Shown piece by piece: positions 1 through 7,562 of a stretch of DNA of 19,746 nt. The translations under genes were made by a program, and so were the position numbers. The notes below the pieces were generated by a model. That model was not told where the DNA came from and searched no databases. It saw nothing but the letters and a program-made list of their open reading frames with translations. The stretch comes from Chloroflexi bacterium RBG_16_72_14. GTDB taxonomy: Bacteria > Chloroflexota > Limnocylindria > Limnocylindrales > CSP1-4. How positions within the stretch are numbered: position 1 is the first letter of the stretch; each line of letters starts with the position of its first letter. The stretch is taken from the NCBI GenBank assembly GCA_001797035.1, contig MGOE01000019.1:8878-28623 (forward strand), in the 5' to 3' direction.

Positions 1-656
1 CCGGCGGAGGGCGTGGGCGCCGGGCTGGGAGTCGGACGCTCGGACGGGGTCGGGGCCGGCGTGGGTGACGCCGGTATCGGGGTCCGGGTTGGGGCCGGCG
101 TGGGGCTGTGCGTGGGGGCGGGCGTCGGGGAAGGCGTTGGCTTCGGGGTGGGCGCGGGCGTTGCCACCGGCGCCGCCTTGACCTCCACCACGAGCGCCTG
201 GGGGAGGAATGCGCCGCCCGAGCAGTCCCAGTCGCTGTAGGCGCGGCCGGTCCAGGTGAACAGGCCGGCCCGCGCCGCGGCGACCTGGATCCTGAACACG
301 CCCGACTCCCCCGGGTCCAGGGCGCCGTCGCCGTCGTCGGCCCTGAACCGGACCAGGCTGGACCCCGAGCCGCCACTCACGCTGGCGTCCCAGGAGGCGC
401 CCTCCGGGACCGCGACGACCGATGCCGATTCGACGTCGAACGACTCCGGGACCGTCACCGTCACGCAGCCGATCGGACTTGCGAGGATCAGCCCGGTGTT
501 CGTCGCGGTGACGTCCACCGAGGTCTGCTGCCCCTCGGTCATCGACCGCGGGGCAGCGTCCAGCGTCCACAGGTCGACGACCGCGCGCGCCGGAAGCGCG
601 ACGACCAGGACGACAAGCCACGCCGCGAGCAGGGGGGCCGCCGCCCGACGCGTCAT
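1..656 (-). CDS. Secreted Thr/Pro-rich surface protein (C-terminus outside window)
   Basis: The reading frame opens at an ATG (complement of 654-656) and stays open to the window edge, so only the N-terminal ~218 residues are seen. Residues 1-25 look like a signal peptide: two arginines after MT, a hydrophobic run rich in Leu/Val/Ala, then a PARA-type cleavage site. Residues ~28-155 are a beta-rich, Val/Thr/Gly-rich segment with two cysteines, reminiscent of extracellular Ig-like/CARDB or DUF11-type domains; the family is not certain. From about residue 160 the chain becomes a low-complexity TPAPTP/TPSPTP linker typical of surface-exposed proteins, perhaps leading to an anchor or second domain beyond the window. 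The start codon overlaps the stop of the upstream GGDEF/HD-GYP gene (ATGA), implying co-transcription and translational coupling. Function unknown; secretion is well supported. Confidence 0.75.
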   Translation of the reverse strand, partial: MTRRAAAPLLAAWLVVLVVALPARAVVDLWTLDAAPRSMTEGQQTSVDVTATNTGLILASPIGCVTVTVPESFDVESASVVAVPEGASWDASVSGGSGSSLVRFRADDGDGALDPGESGVFRIQVAAARAGLFTWTGRAYSDWDCSGGAFLPQALVVEVKAAPVATPAPTPKPTPSPTPAPTHSPTPAPTRTPIPASPTPAPTPSERPTPSPAPTPSA

Positions 657-2521
657 GCCACCTGCCGCGCGGGGACCCACAGCGTGCCGCGCGCCTCGAG
701 GCCCGGCAGCGGCGGCGCGGGGTCGTGTTCGATCCCCTCGATGAAGGAGCGGGCCAGGGTCTCGTCCAGCTGCGTTCCCGCCGCGTCGCCCAGCCGGACG
801 AGCGCCTCGCGGACATCGAGGGCCTTCCGGTACGGGCGCGTGGTGGTCATCGCCGAGAACGCGTCGCCCACGGCAAGGATGCGGGCCACGAGCGGGATCT
901 CCTCGCCCGCGAGGCCGTCGAGATAGCCCTGGCCGTCCCAGCGCTCGTGGTGGTGGCGGATGCCCAGCCGTACCTCGTCCAGCTGGACCAGCCCGCGGAC
1001 GATCGACTCGCCGAGCGCCACGTGCTGCTTCACGATGTCGTACTCGAGATCCGTGAGCCTGCCCGGCTTGCGCAGCACGGCTTCCGGGATCCCGATCTTG
1101 CCCACGTCGTGGAGCAGCCCCGCCGAACGGATGACATCGACGAGCGCCGGCTCGAGCCCCAGGCGGTGCGCGAGGAAGACCGCGTACCGGGCAACGTCCT
1201 CCGAGTGGCGCTTGGTGTAGCGGTCCTTGGTGTCGATGGCGAACACGAGGCCCTGGAGAACGTCGAACCCCCGGGCGGCCTCGCTCGGGGCGGCCCGGCT
1301 CGCGACCCGGACCGCGTCACCGCCGCCGGACCTCGCCTCGCCCAGGACCTGGGCGACCTCGGCCAGCAGCGCGGTCACCGAGTCGGCATCCAGCGGGTAG
1401 GTGGCGATGCCCGCGCTGATCGTGATCGGCAGGCGCTCGGACGCCGCGAACTGGAGGCTGTCGTCCACGAGCGCGTGGCGGAGCCGGTCGAGCGCGGGCG
1501 CGAGCTCGGCGATCCGCGCCGCCTCGGCGATCACCAGGAACTCGTCCGGGCCGTAGCGGCCGCACACGGCGCCCTCGGGCACATGGCGCCCAAGCGACCG
1601 GGTCAGCGTCCGCAACGCGGTGTCGCCGGCTTCGTGCCCGTGCGTGTCGTTGAGGAGACGGAAGTTGTCGAGGTCGACCAGCGCGACGCCGATCGCCACA
1701 CCGTCGCGCCGTGCGCGCTCCAGCGCCTCCGCCAGCTCGGTCACGAGTGCGCCGTGGTTGAGGAGACCGGTGAGCGGGTCGCGGCGCGTGGATTCGAGGA
1801 GCTGCCGGGCCTGGCGGGTGATCCGGTCCTGGGCAGCCCGGAAGACGAGGAACAGGACCAGGCCCGCGATCCCGGCCGCGGCGAGCGTCACCAGCACGAT
1901 GTCGCGCCCGATGCCGGCCAGCGGCGCGAGCAGCGGACCAGCGTCGCGCCAGACAGCCACCACCGCCAGCGTGCGACCCGAATCGTCCTCGAGCGGCAGG
2001 TACGTGCGCAGGATGCTCGTGTCGGCCGTCACCTCGAGCGCGGCGCCGGCGGCCGTCTCCCTGTCGCCCCCGGGCTCGATGAAGGCCGCCTCGACGTTCC
2101 CCTGGGCGGCGAACGCGAACGCCGGCGTGACGACCATCGAACGCCCCACCGCCGCCGGATCCGTTGCCAGCCGCACGACGCCGGCCGGGTCGCGGATCTC
2201 GAGCCGGGCGATCCCGGCCCCGTCTGCGAGCTGGAGGAGCTCCCCACCGAGCGTGGCCACCCGCTCGGGGCTCGCCGCGGGCCCCAGGTCGGCGGCCGTC
2301 AGGCCGCCGTTGGCGAACGCGCGGACGATCGCCGCATCGGACGCGACGCTGGTGCTGAGCACCGAGGCCGAGAAGTGGGCGGAGACCAGGATCGCCTGCG
2401 CCGATGCCGTCACGCCGACGACCACCAGGAACACGCCGTAGACAACCAGCAGCAGCACGGGGCGAACGGTGCGCGATCGCGTGATCGGCTGGTGATCGAG
2501 GACGACCGGTTCCATCGTCAT
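653..2521 (-). CDS. Membrane-bound GGDEF/HD-GYP signalling protein with degenerate motifs
   Basis: This is a 622-residue protein. A first membrane segment lies at residues ~20-45 and a second at ~208-230, flanking a ~160-residue extracytoplasmic sensor domain of the dCACHE/PAS type (inferred from position and length). A GGDEF domain follows at ~245-400, then an HD-GYP domain at ~415-600. The HD pair is H471-D472 in LLHDVGKIGIP, followed by the HHHERWDGQGY block. GGDEF proteins make c-di-GMP and HD-GYP proteins hydrolyse it. Here the GGDEF signature reads GPDEF (Pro at 325) and the GYP signature reads GYL (532-534). Cyclase activity is therefore doubtful, and the protein may be a phosphodiesterase with a regulatory GTP-binding GGDEF domain. 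Two ATG codons (2521 and 2515) are possible starts. The stop overlaps the next gene's start by ATGA. Confidence 0.9.
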   Translation of the reverse strand: MTMEPVVLDHQPITRSRTVRPVLLLVVYGVFLVVVGVTASAQAILVSAHFSASVLSTSVASDAAIVRAFANGGLTAADLGPAASPERVATLGGELLQLADGAGIARLEIRDPAGVVRLATDPAAVGRSMVVTPAFAFAAQGNVEAAFIEPGGDRETAAGAALEVTADTSILRTYLPLEDDSGRTLAVVAVWRDAGPLLAPLAGIGRDIVLVTLAAAGIAGLVLFLVFRAAQDRITRQARQLLESTRRDPLTGLLNHGALVTELAEALERARRDGVAIGVALVDLDNFRLLNDTHGHEAGDTALRTLTRSLGRHVPEGAVCGRYGPDEFLVIAEAARIAELAPALDRLRHALVDDSLQFAASERLPITISAGIATYPLDADSVTALLAEVAQVLGEARSGGGDAVRVASRAAPSEAARGFDVLQGLVFAIDTKDRYTKRHSEDVARYAVFLAHRLGLEPALVDVIRSAGLLHDVGKIGIPEAVLRKPGRLTDLEYDIVKQHVALGESIVRGLVQLDEVRLGIRHHHERWDGQGYLDGLAGEEIPLVARILAVGDAFSAMTTTRPYRKALDVREALVRLGDAAGTQLDETLARSFIEGIEHDPAPPLPGLEARGTLWVPARQVA

Positions 2522-2683
2522 GTGGGGACGCAGCTCCGTGCCCTCCGAGCGCGCAGGCCGGCAACGCCCACGCCCACGGTGGTCGGAGGATTGTCGGCCG
2601 GGCGCATCGGGCCGTCCTACTGGACGAAAGTCCCCCTCGACACCGCCGCACGAGTCCCGGTCACGCGGCCGGCGCCGGTGGCG

Positions 2684-3136
2684 TCAGCGCCGGACGAACC
2701 GGTTGAGGTGATCGCCGTAGTCGGGGATCCGGCGCTCATAGGCATCGGTCATCAGCGGCGACGAGATCATGAAGTCGGCCGATGACCGATTGCAGGCGAC
2801 CGGGATGTTCCACACGATCGCGATCCGGAGCAGCGCCTTGACGTCGGGATCGTGGGGTTGCTGCTCGAGCGGGTCCCAGAAGAACACCAGCATGTCGACC
2901 GCGCCCTCCGCGATCAGCGCACCCAGCTGCTGGTCGCCTCCCAACGGGCCGCTGTGGAGCTTCCGGACCGCGACGCCGAGCTCCTCCTCGAGCAGCGCCC
3001 CGGTCGTGCCCGTGGCCACCAGGTCGTGGGCGACGAGCAGCTCCCGGTTCCAGACTGCCCACTCGATGAGGTCCGGCTTGCGGTTGTCGTGGGCCACCAG
3101 CCCGATGCGCTTGCGTGCCCCGATTGCGTCCGTCAT
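2684..3136 (-). CDS. mgsA: Methylglyoxal synthase
   Basis: This 150-residue cytoplasmic enzyme converts dihydroxyacetone phosphate to methylglyoxal and phosphate, a bypass of lower glycolysis that relieves sugar-phosphate accumulation. The length matches the family (E. coli MgsA is 152). Family hallmarks are present: the phosphate-binding ATGTTG loop near residue 41, HSGPLGGDQQ at 61-70 with the catalytic Asp at 68, FFWDPLEQQPHDPD at 85-98 with the His at 95, and ACNRSSADF near the end. The start is the ATG at 3136 because GGAGG lies 7 bases upstream; an in-frame upstream extension to 3184 lacks such a site. It sits 57 bases downstream of the LLM oxidoreductase on the same strand and is probably co-transcribed. 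Its role fits a cell handling large glucan-derived hexose phosphate flux. Confidence 0.96.
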   Translation of the reverse strand: MTDAIGARKRIGLVAHDNRKPDLIEWAVWNRELLVAHDLVATGTTGALLEEELGVAVRKLHSGPLGGDQQLGALIAEGAVDMLVFFWDPLEQQPHDPDVKALLRIAIVWNIPVACNRSSADFMISSPLMTDAYERRIPDYGDHLNRFVRR

Positions 3137-3193
3137 GGCAGACCCTCCATCGCGACCGGCCCGGTCAGGCCCTTGGGCCCACACCTGCCGCTT

Positions 3194-4084
3194 TCAGGTC
3201 CGGTGCAGCTCCGCGCCCGCGGTCGCGCAGTCCTCGGCGAACCGCGCCAGCGCGCCGCCATCGTCCGCCGAGGCGGCGAGCAGCGTCATCACCCGGTCAA
3301 CACCCGCCTCGCGGTAGCGCCGCAGCAGGTCCACGCGCGGCTCACCCTCCACTGCCGAGTCGTCGCGCCCGATGTTGACCGAGACCCGCAGCGTGGCGGG
3401 GTCCCGCCCGATCTCCTCGCACCGCGACGCGATCACCGGGCGCGCCGCCACGATCTCCTCGGGCGACAGCCAGTCGAGATTCAGCTCGTCCGCGAACCGC
3501 GCCGCCAGGCGCCAGGTCCGGTTGGGGCCGTTGCCGCCGACGAGGATCGGGATCCGCGGCCGCTGCAGGCCGCGCGGCACGTTGATCGCGTCGTGCACGG
3601 CGTACACCGGCCCGGCGTAGGTCGCCCGGCCGCCGCCGAGCATCCGGGTCGCGATCTCGAGCGTGTCCTCGAGCCCCTCCATGCGGGTCCGCAGCGGCGG
3701 GAATCCCCAGCCGTAGGCGGTGAACTCGTCCTCCTTCCAGCCGGCGCCGAGGCCCAGCTCCGCCCGCCCGCCGGACACGACATCGAGCGTCGAGATCATC
3801 TTCGCCACCAGCGCCGGGTTGCGGTAGCCGGCGCACAGCACGAGGTGCCCGAGCCGCACCCTCGCCGTCTCGACCGCCAGCGCGGACAGCCCGACGAAGG
3901 CCTCGAACGTGATCTCGTCGGTCGGTACGGGCTCGGTCTGGAGGTGGTCGAACAGCCAGATCGAGTCGAAGCCGAGCGCGTCCGCCTCGTGTGCGACCGC
4001 GACCGTGCGCGCCCAGGCGCGCGGCGCGTCCCAGCCGTCGTACTCCCCCGTCCAGCCCTGGGGGACGATGATCCCGACCCGCAT
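3194..4084 (-). CDS. LLM-class flavin/F420-dependent oxidoreductase
   Basis: This 296-residue protein belongs to the bacterial luciferase-like monooxygenase superfamily, a TIM barrel using F420 or FMN. It resembles the Rv1855c-type subfamily. Diagnostic stretches are MRVGIIVPQGW at the N-terminus, GFDSIWLFDHL (~36-46), a VRLGHLVLCAGYRNPALVAKM block (start ~77), the SGGRAELGLGAGW motif (~105-117) followed by E-E-F and YGWGFPP, and IPILVGGNGPN (~179-189). The substrate cannot be predicted. The start is the ATG at 4084, since GGAGG lies 8 bases upstream. A GTG at 4093, nine bases further upstream, would abut the ribosome-binding site and is less likely. An 11-bp hairpin just upstream (4118-4145) separates it from the sortase-like gene, so it may begin its own transcript with mgsA. 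Confidence 0.93.
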   Translation of the reverse strand: MRVGIIVPQGWTGEYDGWDAPRAWARTVAVAHEADALGFDSIWLFDHLQTEPVPTDEITFEAFVGLSALAVETARVRLGHLVLCAGYRNPALVAKMISTLDVVSGGRAELGLGAGWKEDEFTAYGWGFPPLRTRMEGLEDTLEIATRMLGGGRATYAGPVYAVHDAINVPRGLQRPRIPILVGGNGPNRTWRLAARFADELNLDWLSPEEIVAARPVIASRCEEIGRDPATLRVSVNIGRDDSAVEGEPRVDLLRRYREAGVDRVMTLLAASADDGGALARFAEDCATAGAELHRT

Positions 4085-4117
4085 CCGCGCCACCTCCTCG
4101 TCGCGGCCCAGCGTAAC

Positions 4118-4145
4118 GCCGGCCTCGCGGCGTGGCGAGGCCGGC
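4118..4145 (-). terminator. Hairpin terminator downstream of sortase-like gene
   Basis: A perfect 11-bp inverted repeat (GCCGGCCTCGC / GCGAGGCCGGC) with a 6-base loop lies between the stop of the sortase-like gene (4171) and the start of the LLM gene (4084). Its position and strength suggest a transcription terminator for minus-strand transcripts. There is no strong T-run after it, so it could instead attenuate readthrough or stabilise the upstream 3' end. Confidence 0.6.
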
Positions 4146-4170
4146 CCACCGAGCGGCCGGCCCGGTCAGG

Positions 4171-5043
4171 TCAGCAGGAGACGGGCCTGGGCTTGGGGTG
4201 CGAGGCGCTGTACGTCGCCGACACGATCTTCACCCGCGTGGCGACGATGACCAGCTTGGGGTAGGTGAAGTTCGGCCCCTCCGACGTGTACAGCCAGAGG
4301 CGCTCGCTGGTGACCCCGAACGCGCTCTGGATCGACGACACGTGGCGCCGGACCTGGGTGATCTTGTACACGACCGCCTTGCTGTCGCTCGTGTACACAT
4401 AGACGAGCTTGCCGATCATCGCCGCGCCGTTGTTGATCTTCGATGCGCTGAGCAGGGGGAGGAACATGCCCCGGCGGGCGTGGGAGTAGATCATCGTCAC
4501 GCCCGGCTCCCGCGGCTGCGAGAGCTCGCGGATGTACATCGCGACGTTGCAGGGCGGGTAGCCGCTGGGGCCCGGGATGACCGGCAGGTCGATCGAGTAG
4601 GCGGGGATCCGCACGCGCGTCGCCCGGTTGAAGGCGAGGGTGGCGCACCGGACCGACGTGCCGGACGCGAGCCGGATGACGATCGAGCCCTTGCGGGCAA
4701 CGGTCCACACGTCGTTCATCTGGGCCTGGGACAGGTGGCGGTAGCCGTAGAAGCCGCCGATCGCGTCCATCGTCGCCGCCTGGGCCCGGGTCAGCACGGA
4801 GCCCAGCGAGGCGCACGAGCCGCCTCGGATCTCGACCGCGTACGTCGCCGCCGGCCGCAGCCCGTGCAGGTTGAGCAGCAGGCGCGCGTCGCCGTCCAGG
4901 TACGCCCACAGGGTGGCGGTCCCGTTGGCGCCGGAGGTACCGATGCTCGCGCGCCAGGTGCGCCGGACGGTGTCGGCCGAGACCGGGACCGCGGCGAGCG
5001 CGAGGAGGATGAGGGCGAGGAACAGCGCTAGAACGCGGCGCAT
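4171..5043 (-). CDS. Secreted sortase-like protein with catalytic Cys replaced by Ser
   Basis: This is a 290-residue exported protein. Residues 1-23 are a signal peptide (MRR, a Leu/Ala core, then PVSA). Residues ~24-110 form a beta-rich region, and the C-terminal half has the class E/F sortase pattern: IPAYSIDLPVI (~145-155), PPCNVAMY, TMIYSHARRG with His188 where sortases carry the catalytic His, then KLVYVYTSD and a YKITQV strand. The final motif, where active sortases read TLxTC, reads WLYTS (250-254), with Ser254 in the cysteine position. It is followed after the usual spacing by LVIVATR with Arg270 as the expected catalytic Arg. Sortases cleave sorting signals and transpeptidate proteins onto surface acceptors through the Cys thiol, so this protein is either inactive, a serine variant, or repurposed. 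GGGGAG upstream of the ATG at 5043 supports the start; an upstream in-frame ATG at 5100 would bury the signal peptide. Confidence 0.8.
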   Translation of the reverse strand: MRRVLALFLALILLALAAVPVSADTVRRTWRASIGTSGANGTATLWAYLDGDARLLLNLHGLRPAATYAVEIRGGSCASLGSVLTRAQAATMDAIGGFYGYRHLSQAQMNDVWTVARKGSIVIRLASGTSVRCATLAFNRATRVRIPAYSIDLPVIPGPSGYPPCNVAMYIRELSQPREPGVTMIYSHARRGMFLPLLSASKINNGAAMIGKLVYVYTSDSKAVVYKITQVRRHVSSIQSAFGVTSERLWLYTSEGPNFTYPKLVIVATRVKIVSATYSASHPKPRPVSC

Positions 5044-5179
5044 CGATGAACACTCCCCGAGACCGGGCCCGCCGACGATGACGAGCGTGCCCGGCAGCAT
5101 GCCCCTCGGACACCCGGGTTGACCAGCGTTTCGTGCGCTTCTCGGTGCCCCGCGTCAACGAGTACCAGGACGAACGTAC

Positions 5180-5196
5180 CGGACCCCACCGGTCCG
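5180..5196. other. Small inverted repeat (CGGACC/GGTCCG) between ACT and sortase-like genes
   Basis: Six-bp perfect arms with a 5-base loop lie in the 250-base gap between the ACT-gene stop (5297) and the sortase-like start (5043). It could end the ACT/glgA transcript or be a binding site. Nothing else recognisable is seen in this gap. Confidence 0.3.
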
Positions 5197-5296
5197 CCCA
5201 GGGGCCCGCGCCGGCGCCTGGATCCGCGGCGGGAAGCGCCCGTGCCGCGACCTGGACCGTGCCGCGACGGGGGTCGGTGCCGGCGCCGCGGCGTCG

Positions 5297-5683
5297 TCAG
5301 TGGCGCTCGAGGATCGGGCGCGCCTTCTCCGGGTCGTCCACGACGAACGCGAACGTGGCCCGATCCCCCCACCGCCCGATGAACAGGTGGCCGAGGACGT
5401 TCACGTTGGCGTCCGCGAGCGCGCGGGCGATCTTCGCCATCCCGCCCGGGCGGTCGTCCACCTCGGCGAGCAGGGACTCGCCCTCGAGGAACGTCCAGCC
5501 GCCATCCTCGAGGACCTTGCGCGCGGTATCGTCGTCGGCGGTGGTCATGATGAAGTGGCCGACCTCTCCGAGGCCGCCGCCGCCGATGGCCCGCAGGTCG
5601 ACGCCGCGCGCGGCCATCTGCTCGGCGAGCAGGGCCATCTGGCCGGGCTTGTTGGTCACCTGGACGACGAACTGCTTCGGCAT
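5297..5683 (-). CDS. Tandem ACT-domain protein
   Basis: This 128-residue cytoplasmic protein is made almost entirely of two ACT-like regulatory modules. Residues ~3-60 open with QFVVQVTNKPGQMALLAEQM and contain GVDLRAIGGGG. Residues ~70-125 repeat the pattern with AEVDDRPGGMAKIARAL and NVNVLGHLFIG. The N/D-x-P-G-x-hydrophobic turn of each module is the usual amino-acid or small-ligand site of ACT domains. No catalytic domain is attached, so it is probably a ligand-sensing or partner-binding protein; its ligand is unknown. The start at 5683 is supported by GGAGG a few bases upstream; the open frame continues to 5893 without a good site. It lies 94 bases downstream of glgA on the same strand and may be read through from it. 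Confidence 0.88.
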   Translation of the reverse strand: MPKQFVVQVTNKPGQMALLAEQMAARGVDLRAIGGGGLGEVGHFIMTTADDDTARKVLEDGGWTFLEGESLLAEVDDRPGGMAKIARALADANVNVLGHLFIGRWGDRATFAFVVDDPEKARPILERH

Positions 5684-5777
5684 CGTGGCCTCCGGGCGGC
5701 GGGGTGGCCGCTGTGGGTCGGGATCGAGGCCCGATTCTCGCACGGCCGTGGGGTCTCCCGCGAGCCCCTGGTTCCGC

Positions 5778-7247
5778 CTAGCCCCGCCGGATCGCGACCG
5801 CCCGCCGGTAGGCGCCGAGATACGCGGACGCGGGACCCGTGTCCCAGGCGAAGTCCACCGCCATGCCGCGGTCCACCAGCGCCGCCCACGCACTGCCGTC
5901 CTCGGCCCGGAGCGCGGTCGCCCGCCCGATGGCCGCCACCAGCGCCGCCGGCGTCGCCCGGTCGAACACGAACCCGGTCCCCTCGCCCGGCCGATCGTCC
6001 ACGTCGATCACCGAGTCCGCGAGGCCGCCGGTCCGCCGCACAACGGGCGGGGTCCCGTAGCGCAGGGCGATCATCTGGCCCTGCCCGCAGGGCTCGAACC
6101 GCGACGGCATGAGGAACAGGTCCGCGCCGGCGTAGATCCGTCGGGCCATGTCCCGGTCGAACCGCTCGATGAGGGCCACCCGGGTCGGGTTCGCCGCCGC
6201 CAGCGCCCGGAACGGATCGGCGAGCGACGCATGACCGCTGCCCTGGACGACGATCCGCACGCCAGCCTCGAGGAGGTCGCGCGCGCCGTCGGCCAGGAGG
6301 TCGAACCCCTTCTGGGGGTCCATCCGCCCGATCGTGCCGGCCACCACGCCCTCGTCGTCGGGGTCGAAGCCGAGCCGCCCCAGGAGGTCGCGCCGGCAGG
6401 CGGCCTTGCCGCCCAGCGACCCGCGCATGTACGGCGCCGCCAGCGCCGTGTCCGTCGCCGGGTCCCAGACCGTGGGGTCGATGCCGTTGAGGATGCCGAT
6501 GAACCGGTCGCCCTTCGCGCGCAGCGCGCCATCGAGCCCCATCCCGAAGGCCGGCATGAGCGCCTCGCGCGCGAACCCGGGCGAGACCGTGTTGACGACC
6601 TCCGATCGCTCGATGGAGGTGAGCAGGAGGTCGATGCCGTCGGGGTTCGTGCCGGCCAGCGGCTCACCGGGCGCGAGGCCCAGCTGCCCGAGCTGCGCCA
6701 GCGGCGTCCAGCCGTGGTAGGCGAGGTTGTGGAGCGTCGCCACGACCGCGAGATCCGCGAACAACGGGTCGCCCGCGGCTTCGCCCCGGGCCCGCTCCAG
6801 GAGCGCCGGTCCCGTGTGCCAGTCGTGGACGTGGAGGACGTCGAGCGGCGTCCCGTCGCGCCGGAGCGCGGCCAGCGCCGCGCGGCACAGGACGGCGAAC
6901 CGCCACGGATCGTCGGGGTGGTCGTAGAAGGCGTCCCGGTCGAAGGCGCGCGGCACGTCCACCAGCCGCAGCCGGTAGCCGTCCGCCGCGACGTCGACGA
7001 TCGCGACCTCGATCGGTGCGCCGCCCGCGGGATCCTCGATCCGCAGCGCCGGCTCGCCCACGGCGTCGGCCGGGACCGGGACGGACCGGTAGCGGGGCAG
7101 GAACACGTCCACTGGGGCCGCGATCTCCGTCCCGGCTTCCGGCAGCCGCCCCAGGGCCCGCGCCAGGGCGTCCACCACGTCCGCGAGGCCGCCGGTCTTG
7201 GCCCACGGCTCGCACTCGGACGCGAGCAGGGCGACGCGCATGACCAT
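5778..7247 (-). CDS. glgA: Glycogen (starch) synthase, GT5 family
   Basis: This 489-residue enzyme extends alpha-1,4-glucan from ADP-glucose (possibly UDP-glucose) at the non-reducing end. The N-terminal Rossmann domain opens with RVALLASECEPWAKTGGLAD, carrying the KTGGL glucan/nucleotide-sugar motif. HVHDWHTG follows, then VATLHNLAYHGW and the NTVSPGFAREAL segment. The C-terminal GT-B half has IGRMDPQKGFDLL, DLFLMPSRFEPCGQGQM and the RRTGGLADSV loop. The length is close to the bacterial GlgA norm (~477). ATGs at 7247 and 7241 are both plausible. The first is preferred because TACGAT lies exactly 7 bases upstream with no ribosome-binding site, as in a leaderless transcript. It diverges from the glucan phosphorylase gene. 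No ADP-glucose pyrophosphorylase gene is present in the window. Confidence 0.95.
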   Translation of the reverse strand: MVMRVALLASECEPWAKTGGLADVVDALARALGRLPEAGTEIAAPVDVFLPRYRSVPVPADAVGEPALRIEDPAGGAPIEVAIVDVAADGYRLRLVDVPRAFDRDAFYDHPDDPWRFAVLCRAALAALRRDGTPLDVLHVHDWHTGPALLERARGEAAGDPLFADLAVVATLHNLAYHGWTPLAQLGQLGLAPGEPLAGTNPDGIDLLLTSIERSEVVNTVSPGFAREALMPAFGMGLDGALRAKGDRFIGILNGIDPTVWDPATDTALAAPYMRGSLGGKAACRRDLLGRLGFDPDDEGVVAGTIGRMDPQKGFDLLADGARDLLEAGVRIVVQGSGHASLADPFRALAAANPTRVALIERFDRDMARRIYAGADLFLMPSRFEPCGQGQMIALRYGTPPVVRRTGGLADSVIDVDDRPGEGTGFVFDRATPAALVAAIGRATALRAEDGSAWAALVDRGMAVDFAWDTGPASAYLGAYRRAVAIRRG

Positions 7248-7254
7248 GCGCGGC

Positions 7255-7260
7255 ATCGTA
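7255..7260 (-). promoter_or_regulatory. Candidate -10 element of leaderless glgA promoter
   Basis: Read on the minus strand, TACGAT (TANNNT) ends 7 bases before the ATG at 7247, placing the transcription start on or next to the start codon. No convincing -35 element and no Shine-Dalgarno sequence is seen. Confidence 0.4.
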
Positions 7261-7349
7261 CTGCGGCTGCGTGTCCCGGCCGGCCACCTCGGGTGCGCAG
7301 CGCCGCCTCCGCCGCCTCGTATGCCTACCAGGCGTGGCGGACCGTATCC

Positions 7350-7369
7350 GGAGCGGTCCGGCCCGCTCC
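7350..7369. repeat. Inverted repeat in the glgA-glgP divergent spacer
   Basis: GGAGCGG and CCGCTCC form a 7-bp perfect stem with a 6-base loop near the middle of the 320-base divergent region, a suitable place for a shared operator. Its partner protein is unknown. The rest of the spacer holds the tandem repeat at 7431-7468 and the candidate promoters at each edge. Confidence 0.35.
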
Positions 7370-7430
7370 ACGCCGTCTTCGGTGCGCGGAGATGCACGGC
7401 AGGCGCAGATCCGGAGCAAGAGGCCGTCTC

Positions 7431-7468
7431 GGGAGCGCCGGCGGGAGGCGGGAGCGCCGGCGGGAGGC
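7431..7468. repeat. Exact tandem duplication of a 19-bp unit
   Basis: The unit GGGAGCGCCGGCGGGAGGC occurs twice head to tail (7431-7449 and 7450-7468) with no mismatch, about 95 bases upstream of the phosphorylase start. It contains the palindrome GCGCCGGCG-like core. It may be recent slippage or a duplicated regulatory site. Confidence 0.8.
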
Positions 7469-7523
7469 CAGCCACAGCGGGCGCCTTCCGGCACGACCGC
7501 CACGGCCGCACGCCCTAAACCGG

Positions 7524-7553
7524 TTCACAAGCCCAGCGCATGGGGGCTATCAT
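7524..7553 (+). promoter_or_regulatory. Candidate promoter of leaderless glgP
   Basis: TTCACA (7524-7529) and TATCAT (7548-7553) are separated by 18 bases. The -10 element ends 9 bases before the ATG at 7563, so the transcript would start within about three bases of the start codon. No Shine-Dalgarno sequence is present, consistent with leaderless translation. Confidence 0.5.
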
Positions 7554-7562
7554 TGCGCGCTC

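Noticed and set aside
13..240. Gly/Val-rich plus-strand frame at the window start
   Set aside because: It is the complement of the TPAPTP-coding repeat of the secreted protein on the minus strand.
4497..5158. Alternative minus-strand frames overlapping the sortase-like gene
   Set aside because: They lack a signal peptide or family motifs; the sortase frame has a good ribosome-binding site, signal peptide and conserved His/Arg.
5133..7562. Open frame extending the phosphorylase upstream by about 810 codons
   Set aside because: It runs antisense through the ACT and glgA genes and has Arg/Pro-rich low-complexity translation. Conserved phosphorylase sequence begins only at the ATG at 7563.
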